Shown here: positions 43,320 to 53,498 of the stretch, one piece after another
How positions within the stretch are numbered: the first letter of the stretch is position 1
How the letters are laid out: each line of letters starts with the position of its first letter
Source of the DNA: Anniella stebbinsi
Lineage: Eukaryota; Chordata; Lepidosauria; Squamata; Anniellidae
Reading direction: 5' to 3'
Assembly (NCBI GenBank): GCA_029215795.1
Contig: JARDYH010000003.1
Coordinates: forward strand, 178,944,382-179,008,381
Length of the DNA: 64,000 nt
Notes under the pieces: model-generated
Databases searched by the model: none
What the model was told of the DNA's origin: nothing
What the model saw: the letters and a program-made list of their open reading frames with translations, nothing else
Position numbers and translations under genes: made by a program

Positions 43320-44700
43320 GATCCAACCTCATGTTTTTGCTCCTGAATTCCAAAAAGCCCAATGCATCGTCATGGCTGCAGTACTTATTATCACTCAACT
43401 TTGGTACCTGTAGTGCCCTAAGCGTTATACAAAACAAAGAAGCAAGAAACCAATATCTACACTAGGTACTTTCACAGCTCTTGCTGGATGGGTGCCGCCG
43501 ATAGTAGAATGAGACTTGGCAGGTTTTATGTAACCTCACTCGAAACCTAAAAGGATTTCTGTTATTTGCTCATTTCATTTCATTGTGCTTTAGTGGACAA
43601 GGAAGGCCAGACAGCACAAGGCAGCAGAATGAAAAGCTGTGAATGTTTTGAAATACGGTCATTTACATTTACTTTAGTTCAGCTAATTAAAAATATGTTC
43701 TGTGTCAATACAGCTGTGTTTTATTCCTTTGCTTCAGAAGACATAATACAGTTAGCAGTTTCCTTGGCTTCTTCCACCTCTATTTTATTGCTTTTTGGTG
43801 CAAGCCATGCTAAAAAAAATGGGAGACCTACGTGCGCAGAGACAACACCAGCATCACCTACCTTCTCAGTACAGTGCTAACATTACTGACTGGTTGCAAG
43901 CTGATTATTAACTTCTTTTATAGGCATTTTGCAACACAGGGACTCTTCAGGTTCTCCATTATGATATGAACTCTATTGCGTAGTATGAAGCAGGCCATTC
44001 TTGCACCACAGCATCCATATTTGACAGTAGAATATCAACACATGCAGAGAGGCATTTTGACCCATAAACCTAAGAAAGACAAGGTGACACACAGATGCTC
44101 TGCCAACCAACCACCCCTCGAGAGCAAATGCCCTTTTTGCTGTAACATCAGGCAAATGGAAATAGGGAGTGCCAAACCCACTGTGCTGTTGTTGTGCTAT
44201 CAAATGATACACTGGTATTATTCAGTTAGAAGCAAGATGTGCCAGCCTCAATTGCAGAACAAATGTTCCTATAAGTGCAGAATTGTAGACACAGAGCTTT
44301 TCCACATGAGGCCTTTATCATGCACTTGCGATTCCTTGCCCATGATTGTTTGCAATTTCTCTAGATGATATTGTGATACTCCAGTTACACTCCTGTTTTT
44401 TAAAAGCACTTCCCTGGTGGGTTTTAAAAGAGGGAAATGGGGTATTATTTCTGAAAGCAAAAGAAAAGGTACTTCCTTACTTGTGTATTTATGCTATTTC
44501 ATTATAGCACAGTGCCTCCTACAGGTTATGTAGCAGAAAAGCAGGAAAGAAAAAGTTTCTTGTGCAGAGCATGGATCTCAATTCTACGACAAAACCAAAA
44601 GATACAGTGACTAACAGTCTCGTGCCACAGACATGAGCATCATTCAGATTGATCTGTGTTAAGAACGCACATGCTTTATTCTGACATTTGGTTCTTACCA
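43320..44700. other. No recognised feature
   Basis: Unique-looking sequence; frames up to 130 codons without domains. Confidence 0.4.
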
Positions 44701-44711
44701 TAAGAGGCAAT

Positions 44712-45056
44712 GACCTGGTTCACACATAACAGCAGTTCATGGGTTGTTGAGAGGACTGCTTCCTGTGCACTTGACAATTCCACTTTGCATCTGGTTCCAT
44801 AAACAACTCCAGAATTCTTGAGTTGTTGAGGGACAAACAACCCAGAGTTTGAACCGCCACTTTATTGTTGGGTTAAAGCTATGGGTCATTATCCCTCAAC
44901 AACCCAGACTTCCATGTTCAGATGTTGCATCACACGACCTAGTTCCTCGGTTGTTTACGAAAGCAGATGCAAAGCGCAAACGGTGAGCATGCAGGAGGCA
45001 CTGCACTCACTTGCTCTGGTGTGGCCATGGCTAACTATGGGTTGTGAACTGGGCCA
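44712..45056. mobile_element. Fold-back MITE, CCTGGTTCACACATAAC ends
   Basis: ACCTGGTTCACACATAACAG is mirrored by CTATGGGTTGTGAACTGGGCC. Inner AACAACCCAGAGTTTGAAC and ACCCAGACTTCC arms are included. It is related to 27030 and 5876. Confidence 0.7.
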
Positions 45057-45129
45057 ATGAAATGGAAAATATTAAAAGGTGGACTTGCTTTCTAATAAGG
45101 AATGGCTTTTGTTTGTTAAAATGTGCCAT

Positions 45130-45485
45130 TTTATTCTTCCATCCTTTATTTATTTAAAATATCTCTGCACTGCCTTTAAGGGAAAAATGCCCTCCCAAGG
45201 CAGCTTGCACAATAAAATTCCCCACAGTAAAATCCTATAACAATGATAAAACACCAAAATTAATAAAATCAGCAAACACCCGCAGACATCTAATCCAGAT
45301 GGTAGTAGTATGTAAAACACAACTGCAGCTAAAAATCCAGAATGATCCACTGAAACATACTCCAGAGGAGACCAGAGAAAGCAAGTAAGTCTTAAGGGCC
45401 TTCCTAAAAGCTTGCAATGATGAGGCCTGATGGACCCAGGATGGATGCCTTCTAAATCTGAAATTGGCACCTCCTTGAACTGATG
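45130..45485 (-). mobile_element. L2/CR1-like LINE 3' end, minus
   Basis: On minus, a short frame with QAFRKALKTYLL matches the C-terminal end of such LINE polyproteins. It is followed by a GGCAGTGCAGAGATATTTTAAATAAATAAA-like tail (45140-45175 region). Confidence 0.6.
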
Positions 45486-45582
45486 TTATTCTAATAGGCT
45501 TTTTTTACATATAATTACTGGATTACTTGGTGATTAAACTGTGGAAGTGGTAATCCTATGCTTTGTTATTTGAGAGTAGGGC

Positions 45583-45718
45583 AGGATCTACACTACTGCT
45601 TTAAAACAGTTTAAAACGGTTTATAACAGTAGTGACAACTGTTGGGGCCCAGGACACACTCCATATACAGTTTTCAAAATGTTTTCAAAATGTTGTTTCC
45701 TGCTTGGTGTAGATTGGT
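45583..45718 (+). mobile_element. MITE with GGATCTACACTACTGC end
   Basis: GGCAGGATCTACACTACTGC to GGTGTAGATTGGTCTC, with GGACACACTCCATATACAG in between. It is the reverse-oriented relative of 31321-31470. Confidence 0.75.
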
Positions 45719-45797
45719 CTCATTAAATTCACTGGACCTTATGTCAGAGAAACTATGTATAGGATTCAACTGGAAATTATTTAATTGATTGGGAGAT

Positions 45798-45931
45798 AAG
45801 GAGGAGAAAGAAAGGAAGGAAGGAAGGAAGGGGAGAAGGAGAAGAAGAAGAAGAAGAAGAAGAAGAAGAAGAAGAAGAAGAAGAGGAGGAGGAGGAGGAG
45901 GAGGAGGAGGAGGAGGAGGAGGAGGAGGAGA
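45798..45931 (+). repeat. 134-bp pure purine tract
   Basis: (GAAG)n, then (GAA)n, then (GGA)n without a single pyrimidine on the plus strand. Confidence 0.97.
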
Positions 45932-46005
45932 TTAATCCTGGTAAATAAGCTACCATTTCTACTGAACGCAGTCTTTTTTATTATTATTTCAAGCCTGACT
46001 CTTAA

Positions 46006-46587
46006 GAGCCTATCTACACTGTACCTTGGAACATTGTAAATAGTATTTTAAAACATTCCAAATAGGTGCGTTCTAAAACGTCTTAGGCCACATTAAGGAG
46101 TACTCACATTACAGGAGAGAAATTCTTCAGTCTTCAAAGCAGTGTGTGCGGTCTCACACTCTTCTGTCCGTCTTTCTGTTTCGTTTTTACAATGAGTTTA
46201 GGACAAAGCATTGTGGGTGCTGTAGTTCAGTCGCCCACTTCCTCCTTAGTTCCCCTTTCATTCCCTAGCTTTCATTGAGTATAGGGCTAAGCACTATGGG
46301 TGCTGTAGTTCACTCGCCCATTTCCTCCTTAGCCCCTCTTTCTTCCCCCCCAATCAACTGCTAAGCATTTGGGCGCCGGAAAATGAAGCACCACACCCAC
46401 GAATCACAGTAAGGAAGGACACATTATTTAACTTAAAACGATTTATTAAAGGTAAAAAACATTGTATATAGCTGAAGTGAGTTTTAAAAAACCTCAAGCA
46501 TACATCGTTCAAGGTAGTGCGTCATGTGGCCCAAAGAGCTTTCGTAGCCCTTATGAAACGTTATAAAGCTAGAGTGTAGATTGGCTC
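46006..46587. mobile_element. PIF/Harbinger-like non-autonomous element, 582 bp, TSD TAA
   Basis: Ends GAGCCTATCTACACT and AGTGTAGATTGGCTC are flanked by TAA (46003-46005, 46588-46590). The middle holds an internal duplication of about 80 bp, each copy with GGGTGCTGTAGTTCA and TCGCCCA followed by TTCCTCCTTAG (from about 46207 and 46287). There is no transposase frame. Confidence 0.88.
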
Positions 46588-46590
46588 TAA

Positions 46591-47412
46591 GATGCCATGG
46601 CATCTGGGGTCAGAGCATCAATGCTGTTTAACATGTACATGAAACCGCTGGGAGAGATCATCCAGAGGCATGGGGCGGGGTGCTATCAATATGCTGATGA
46701 CACCCAAATATATTTCTCTATGCCTTCAACAACATCGTCAGCTAAGGATAGTGTGTCTCCTCTGAATGAATGCTTGGAGGCGGTAGTGCACGCGCTGGTA
46801 ACTTCGAGGCTCGACTTCTGCAATGCGCTGTACATAGGGCTACCTTTGTGCCTAGTCTGGAAACTTCAACTTGTTCAAAATATGGCAGCCAGGTTGGTCA
46901 CCGGTACACCTAGGGGTGACCACATTACACCAGTTTTAAAATCACTTCACTGGCTGCCGGTCAGTTTCCGGGCAAAGTATAAAGTGTTGGTTATTACCTT
47001 TAAAGCCCTACATGGTTTGGGCCCAGGCTACCTACGGGATCGCCTTCTCCCATACAATCCGCCCTGCACTCTTAGGTCCTCTGGGAAGAATGTACTCAAG
47101 CAAGCCAGAACTAGGCTGGCGAGTGTTACCCAGAGGACCTTCTCTTCCATGGCTCCCAGACTATGGAATGGTTTGCCGGAGGAGATTAGACAAATTAGCA
47201 GTCTTCATGAATTTAAGAGAGTCATGAAGACTGTTCTCTTCCGGCAGGCCTATCCGGATGAATTTTAAAATGTTTTAATGATGTGTTTTCTCTTGTTTTT
47301 TAAAAATTTTAACTTTGTGATGCTTGTATTTTGAATTGTGTTCCCCGCCTCGATCCATAGGGAGAGGCGGGTTATAAATAAATAATAATAATAATTATTA
47401 TTATTATTATCA
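46591..47412 (+). mobile_element. L2/CR1-like LINE, internally deleted, 3' complete
   Basis: A 223-codon frame (46597-47268) reads FNMYMKPLGE, then YQYADDTQIYF with the YADD catalytic motif at residues 32-35 (46690-46701). It then jumps at about residues 62-64 (LNECLEAV to VHALVTSRLDFCN) to the C-terminal LINE domain: KLQLVQNMAARLVTG, HITPVLKSLHWLPV, LWNGLPEEIR. About 85 residues of the usual protein are missing at the jump, so it cannot be functional. After the stop it ends GGCGGGTTATAAATAAATAA followed by (ATT)n. The first 46597 ATG is only the first ATG in a truncated element. Confidence 0.9.
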
Positions 47413-47414
47413 CA

Positions 47415-48005
47415 ATGCTTCACAAAACCATGCCTTGCACTGGCCAAGGAAGGTATGAGAAATCCATTAAACTGTGAACTTGAGAGGACAGAACACATCC
47501 TGGTTGGGGAAGCTGCCTAATGAACTGATTTCTGTTAATGCGCAGCCTGTAATGATGGCAGGACAGAGGAAAAAGCCTTTCAGGAGCAAATAAAGAAATG
47601 CCAATAACCTCATCAGGATATAAACTCCAGCTGAGCGATGCAAAAGGATATTTCCATCTAATATGCTTTCAGTTACTGCAAAATCTCAGTTTGCTCCATA
47701 GCAACAGCATAGGATTTTCCAAACACCAGCAGCAGCTATGGCTTATGCTTACAGCGAGGCGCAAGTGATGTATTGTGACATCAGTTTGGGTGTACTTACC
47801 CTTCCTTCACCTTTCCACCACTTTCTCCCCGCCTGCCCAGCAACCCCTCCAAATGTGTGGGCTGTGCCACGCATGCTTTCCTCTTCATTGATGGAGCAAA
47901 GATGCCAGTTTTGCACACTCACCCCAGGCATGCTGCTCCCTGGCAACTTGTTGTTTCCATAAAGTGAAAGCTAAAAATAACCTGTGGTGAATGTTACATA
48001 AATGC
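47415..48005. other. No recognised feature
   Basis: Unique-looking sequence. Confidence 0.4.
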
Positions 48006-48015
48006 AGAAAGGAGG

Positions 48016-48018
48016 AAC

Positions 48019-48056
<38 letters not shown>
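48016..48056. repeat. (GA)n microsatellite
   Basis: About 20 GA units. Confidence 0.95.
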
Positions 48057-48058
<2 letters not shown>

Positions 48059-48104
48059 AAACACATTCTCCAGTATCAGAGACAGAAAGCCTATATACAC
48101 CAGT

Positions 48105-48550
48105 TGCTGAGGAACATGTGCCACGTCCTGCTTGTGAGTCCCTGGCCAACAGCTGGTTGGCCACTGTGTGAACAGAACTCTGGATTAGATTAGGCTGACC
48201 AGATAAAAGCCAGGTCAGGGCTCATGTAACTTTAACAGTTGTAGAGAAAAGGGAATTTCAACCAGAGTCATTTGTATGCAATTAGTCCCTGGTGAAATTC
48301 CCTCTTCATCACAACCGTTAAAGTTGCAGGCACTATACTAGAGTGACCATATACAAAAGAAGGCAGGGCCTCTGCAACTTTACCAGTTGTGATGAAGAGG
48401 GAATATCCCCAGGAACTGCATACAAATGACACTGGCTGAAATTCCCTTTTCTCTACAACTGTTAAAGTTACATGAGCCCTGACCTGGCTTTTATCTGGTC
48501 ACCCTAGATTAGATGGACCCTTGGAATGATCCAACATGGCCTTCCAACCC
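48105..48550 (+). mobile_element. CR1 3' end split by dimeric MITE
   Basis: GAGGAACATGTGCCACGTCC to TGGCCACTGTGTGAACAGAA and CTGGATTAGAT are followed, after the MITE (48191-48506), by TAGATGGACCCTTGGAATGA. The duplicated GATTAGAT lies within CR1 sequence, proving the order of insertion. Confidence 0.85.
48191..48506. mobile_element. Dimeric fold-back hAT MITE, 316 bp, copy 3
   Basis: TAGGCTGACCAGAT to ATCTGGTCACCCTA, with a perfect TSD GATTAGAT (48183-48190, 48507-48514). It has the same fusion junction as 22447. Confidence 0.94.
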
Positions 48551-48641
48551 TTTAAAATATCAGCAATTGGAAGGCCTGATCTAGATTGAGCCAATGGCAT
48601 GGAGAGTGGGGTTACAACACGGAGATACAGGATGATGTAGT

Positions 48642-49172
48642 GCAGAGGTGTTGGACCTCTTCAGCCTGAGGGCCAAATTCCATTCTGGAGAAGCTCTCAG
48701 GAGCCATATTCCCATCTTGGGCAGGGCCAAATGCAAAGGGGATGAGGCCTAATAGTTTCATGTTATAGCTTAATGCTCTTACTACTAGTAACTAAGCCTT
48801 AGGAGAAGCATTCCAACCTTTCAGAACAGGGGGAAATATTTATTTATTTATTTATTGCATTTATATCCTGCCTTTTTTCTCCAAAGAACTCAAGGCGGTG
48901 TACATAATCCTCCTCCTCTCCATTTTATCCTCACAACAACAAGCCTGTGAGGTAGGTTGGGCTGAGAGTCTGTGTCTGGCCCAAAGTCAACTAGTGAGCT
49001 TCCATGGCCAAGTGGGATCTCCCGACTCCCAGTCCAACACTCTAGCCACTAGACCATACTGTGCAAAAGCCAAGAAACCACCAAACAATTGGTGATCGAG
49101 GGAGAGGGGGTTGGGCCAGGAGAAGGGGGCATGGCCTTCCGTGGAAGGCCAGAGGGCCAGATCGGGACCCCT
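48642..49172. mobile_element. hAT-type element split by Sauria SINE
   Basis: CAGAGGTGTTGGACCTCTTC and GAGGGCCAAATTCCATTCTG begin it. AGAAACCACCAAACAATTGG and GGGCCAGATCGGGACCCCTG end it. The uninterrupted relative is at 34314-34667, which shows exactly where the SINE (48837-49062) entered. Confidence 0.78.
48837..49062 (-). repeat. Sauria-type SINE, nearly full length, minus
   Basis: Starts with the (TATT)n tail, then CATTTATATCCTGCC, CAAGGCGGTGTACATAATCC, CCTCACAACAACAAGCCTGTGAGG, and ends with the tRNA-like head (AGTCCAACACTCTAGCCACT on plus). Confidence 0.85.
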
Positions 49173-49173
49173 G

Positions 49174-49412
49174 GTGCAATGGCTTGTGTGTCACATTAGG
49201 ACTTGGGGGACCCAGGTTCAAACAGCCACACAGCTGCAGTGCAGACTCACTAGGTGACCTTGGGCCGGTATCTCTTAGCCAAAGTTACCACATAGGATTG
49301 TTGTGAGGATAAAATAGCGGGATAGTGGGGGTGGGGGAAGGAAAACATATTTGCCACTTTGAGTTCATTGGGGGAAATGCAAGATATAAATGTTGTGAAT
49401 CAATAACCCTTT
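49174..49412 (+). repeat. Sauria-type SINE, diverged, plus
   Basis: GGGACCCAGGTTCAAA (B-box-like), CTAGGTGACCTTGGGCC, ATTGTTGTGAGGATAAAATA and ATGCAAGATATAAATG follow the SINE order. It is older-looking than the neighbour copy. Confidence 0.7.
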
Positions 49413-49850
49413 TCCATGCACCATCTTAGCCACTGAGCCTCTCCGCATTCTTCCCGGAAGCTACGATTTGCTCTCAAAAGTGCAATTGCAGCAAATGGGC
49501 AAGTCAGCCCATTTGTTTCTATATCTGAAAAATAGAAATGTTGGCCAAATGAATGCGATATGGCCGTAGAGCCCCTTGCACATTAAAAATGACAAAATGC
49601 CCCTTAGATGTATTAAGGGAAACAAAATGTCTACTTAAATCACAGAAAACAGATCCAGTGTGATTTTAAACCAACTACTTCTGGGTTGCTGAGTTGCACA
49701 AAGACTCCCATTGGCTAAATCAGGCAGAGGGGGATGCGCAAAGCAGCCAATGGAGGGACGTGAGGGAAGCAAGAGAGTATCCAGTCTCATTGACTACACT
49801 GAAAACTGTAGGCACCAACTTGTCTAAGGACCAGGCATCCTTAGTCTACA
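49413..49850. other. No recognised feature
   Basis: Unique-looking sequence. Confidence 0.4.
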
Positions 49851-49853
49851 CCA

Positions 49854-50232
49854 GGGTTAGGCAATCTGGTGTCCTCCATGTTTCGGGCAACAACACAGAA
49901 AAACCCTGACTATTGGCCATGCTATCTGAGGCTGATGGGAGTTATAGCCCCAAAAATCTGAAGGACACCAGCCTATCTACACACGCAGGATAAAACACTT
50001 TGAAAACATTTTGAAAACTGTATATGGAGTGTGTCCTGGGCCCCAACAGTTCTCAAAACTGTCAGCCTATCTACATTACTGCTTTCAAATGGTTTCAAAT
50101 GGTTTAAAACAGTTTATAACAGTTTTGAGAACTGTTGGGGCCCAGGACACACTCCATATACAGTTTTCAAAATGTTTTCAAAGTGTTTTATCCTGCGTGT
50201 GTAGATAGGCTCCAAGTTGCCTACCCCAGCAT
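49854..50232. mobile_element. hAT-type MITE split by another MITE
   Basis: CAGGGTTAGGCAATCTGGTG on the left is mirrored by CCAAGTTGCCTACCCCAG at the far right. The DNA between includes GATGGGAGTTATAGCCCC and the inserted element 49971-50211. Confidence 0.8.
49971..50211. mobile_element. MITE of the CCTATCTACAC group, TSD CCA
   Basis: GCCTATCTACACACGCAGG to GTGTGTAGATAGGCT, flanked by CCA on both sides and close in sequence to 26768-27002. It landed inside the MITE at 49854. Confidence 0.82.
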
Positions 50233-50480
50233 TATAACATTTTTGCTACCATGGTTTCTCCTTAAGGAACTCTGGGAATTCTACATCTGTGAGTGTGCTA
50301 AAGGTCTGCAACAGAGAAATCTTAGTACCACTCTCTGCAGGTTCTAATTCTCAGGATTCCTTGGAAGGAGCCATGACAATTAAGCTAATCTGAGTCACCT
50401 GGCATATTTAACATAGCTGTGTCTATATTCCTAAAAGTTATTTAGGAGGCCTAAAACTACAGGATAAAAATGTGAGGTCT
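50233..50480. other. No recognised feature
   Basis: Unique-looking sequence. Confidence 0.4.
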
Positions 50481-50483
50481 GAT

Positions 50484-50706
50484 CAGTAGATGCTGGTGGC
50501 TCCGATTTCAGTGGGGCTGTCATTTCATCCTGGGTGTCAGTCAGAAACAGCCAGAACTCCAAAGGAGCTGTCCAAGGTGTTGAATATATTTTGGGGTTAG
50601 GGCTCAGCAGTTTGGATAGTTCCTTTACAGTTCTGGCTGGTTCTGACTGAAACCCAGAATGGATTCACAGCCCCACCAAAATTGGAGCCACCAGCCTCCG
50701 CTGGGT
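50484..50706. mobile_element. Fold-back MITE, GGCTGGTGGCTCC ends
   Basis: AGTAGATGCTGGTGGCTCCG is mirrored by TTGGAGCCACCAGCCTCCGCT. Inner arms GAACTCCAAAGGAGCTG and TTCTGGCTGGTTCTGACTG are included. It has the same family as the outer element at 53499. Confidence 0.78.
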
Positions 50707-50709
50707 CCA

Positions 50710-52105
50710 ATTCTGGATTACCGCTCCCTGTTCACTACTGTAATACTATAGCTCACCAGCAAATATCCAGTCACTTTTGCTGAATGCTCAATCATGCACG
50801 TTCTTTGAAAACCAGGCCCTATTTTAAAGATAAACTTGTCAGTAGCAGAACCACTGTCTTCTTTAACCATGACTCTACACAAGGACTAAGGGCAGTGATT
50901 ACGTCAAGTCAAACACCCAGGTTCCATTCCCTGAAAGGAGCTATTCTCTGGGGGTTGATTTAAAGGATAATGGGGACGATTCCCATGGTAGTATTAATCA
51001 CATACAATGACACCAACAAACATTCCACCACTGTCAGAAATGCCTCTGGAAACCTTTAAGTTAAAGGAATCTCACTGTTGCATCTACCTTGAAATATATC
51101 TGGGAAAGCCGCCCATCCTGTTTATCTAGAAGTTGGACTCCTGTTTTGATGGCTTACTTGTGCCTATGAACTGATTAAGGTGGGACAATATGGATTGCTC
51201 AATTTTCTTTTTTTATCTCTTCCTGGTTAGTCAACCACCGTAGCTCAACTGATATCAAGATCAGATTAAGTCTTCACTGTTGCTGCAGCTTCAGGAGTCT
51301 GTATTGTTTGTAAATCAGCTGACTGTTATGTTGTCTGGCTCTTCCTGTATGGTGGTGTGTGTGTTTTTATCCCTACCCACTCGCCAGATAGATTTAAAAA
51401 TAATCTCAAAGCTCTTCAATGGTTTTTTAAAGTCATCTCATGTGCTTTTACACTGAATGTATACTTAGCTATGCTAGTGAAATCATGACTGCAAGAACCA
51501 CGATCAGAGAATTGACATGACCAAATGGCAGTCGGTCAGAAGACCTGAATGTAAGTGTCAATAATGATCAATAATTTTTTTTTAATAAAATAAAAAACAT
51601 GCATGCCCTTCTGGATCATATCAAGGTCTCTTCTTTCAGTCTCCAACAGTAGGCAGATCGCAAGTATAGCCATAACCAACTGCTTGTCCAGTTATTACCT
51701 TTGAACGTGGAGGCTTCATTTGGTTATCCTGGCTCAACAGCTGGTTGTGAGCCTCAACTCTATTAATATGTCTAACAGAGCAAACTATAATTGGGGGGGG
51801 GGGGTTGGAAGGGGAAAGACTACTGCCCCTTCCTAAGCAGCAGGGTGGGGGAGGAAGCTTTTTCCTATTTTGTTTCAAACTTTCTTCTCCTTCTCCTCCT
51901 CCCTCATTATGACGAATGGGAGGGAATTAACAAAAGCAGCAGCAAGGCTAGCATAGCTGTGGGCACCTTGGGGGAACATGATGGGGTAAGGACAGGCCTT
52001 AGGAACCTGTAGAACAGTGCCGGCTTTAGGAACAAGCCAAGTAAGCAGCTGCTGAAGGCTTCATATTATGAGAGGCCTCTAAATGGAGATAACTAAGATG
52101 TAAGC
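50710..52105. other. Mostly unique sequence
   Basis: No gene; a G-run lies at about 51794-51804. Confidence 0.4.
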
Positions 52106-52112
52106 TATCTAA

Positions 52113-52467
52113 GGCCTCCTCCACACGAGACGTTTAATGAGCCTTGAAGGCTCATTATAAATTTTACCTCCACACCAGCGGAGCGCAAAACGGGCGTACA
52201 GGCGCGTTATCTCCCCGATAATGCGCATTTTCGAATGCGCGTTAAATAGCGACTTTTATTTTGCTCCGGCCGTTAAAGCGCATTTTCGCCGTGTGAACAA
52301 GCGATTATGCGCATTAATGTCTTCTAAAGCGCTTTTTGGACATCAATTAATGCGCTTCGCCGCCTCTCGCCGCCTCCCGTGCAGAGGGATTAGGCGTAAA
52401 TGCGCCTCCGCGATAATGCGCATAATCCCCGAACCGGGCGCAAAAGCGCATCCTTGTGGAGGGGACA
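52113..52467 (+). mobile_element. CpG-rich 355-bp MITE, copy 4 (subfamily A)
   Basis: Starts GGCCTCCTCCACACG and ends TTGTGGAGGGGACA, where a terminal C appears mutated. Flanks are TAA and AAA, an eroded 3-bp TSD. The interior is nearly the same as copy 1. Confidence 0.87.
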
Positions 52468-52469
52468 AA

Positions 52470-53490
52470 ATCACTTTGGTTTTAATATGTTGGAAATTCT
52501 GGTGTGACTTACAAAAAAGTTGCCTTATAGAGAGAAAGTGTGGCAACGCAGCGTTTAACATTGGAGGCAATAAGCACAAACTCAAGCCAGTTCAAATGAA
52601 GTTTTAATCAACTTACTTTATTAGTGTTTTTATACACATCTTCAGCGAAAAGCTAACTCAATTTAATTATTACAAGCACCCCTAACACTGGGTTTCACTA
52701 TCCTTCTTCTTATTATAATAATTTGTATTAATTATTACAATAATTAATACATTTTCTCTTTATTTTTATGTTATAGGGCCTCTGAGTCTTGATATGGTTT
52801 AGGGCCTCAGCATGTCCTCATCCAGCCCAGTTGCAGAACCTTGGCTGCCCAAAATGCTCTGTTTCCCCCCCCCCCCACACACACACACAAACACACTGCT
52901 GCCAAAACACCACCAGCAGGACATCAAAAGCCATCTTTCCTTGGTGTAAGTGCTAGCCTGCCCATGGGCCTCCCTCTTCTCTAGTGGAGTGACACAACTC
53001 ATCCAATGGCCCTTCAGCCAGGTTTTGGTTTTAGGATTGCACTGTAATCTATTAACCACCCCCTCAAAAAAACTGAGCTAGTAAACATAATCCCATCCCA
53101 TGTTTTGAGCTAATTACATTAAGAAATCTTTCTTTTCTTTGTTCTGTACTTACTACTAAACAATTTCATTGGATGACTCCTAGTATCTTGTATGGAGAAG
53201 AAATATCTCTAGATTCATCCCCCACCCCCATCATTCCTAATTTTATAAAGCTGTCACATTTCTCATTGTCTCTACTCCCTCTCACCCCTCCCCCACCTAA
53301 AATAAAACACTCCAAATCTCATAAATTCATACAATGGGCAATTCTGTCTGATGCTTGTTCCAAAACTGCAGTCAATACAAAACTGTATTACCTGAGTCTA
53401 GTATGCAAAAGGAGAAAACAGGTTAACTTCACTTTGGCTGAGGCATCTGGTAGGAGGGATGTAGTCCATATGGAGAGCCATTCTAATCAA
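52470..53490. other. Mostly unique sequence
   Basis: A C-run followed by (CA)n lies at 52866-52892. The frame at 53173-53631 runs into MITE DNA and is spurious. Confidence 0.45.
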
Positions 53491-53498
53491 CTTTTGCA

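Noticed and set aside
46597..47268. Reverse-transcriptase ORF as a possible domesticated host gene
   Set aside because: It has a deletion of about 85 residues across the catalytic region, a standard LINE 3' tail and a second decayed copy nearby; an ordinary LINE relic is simpler.
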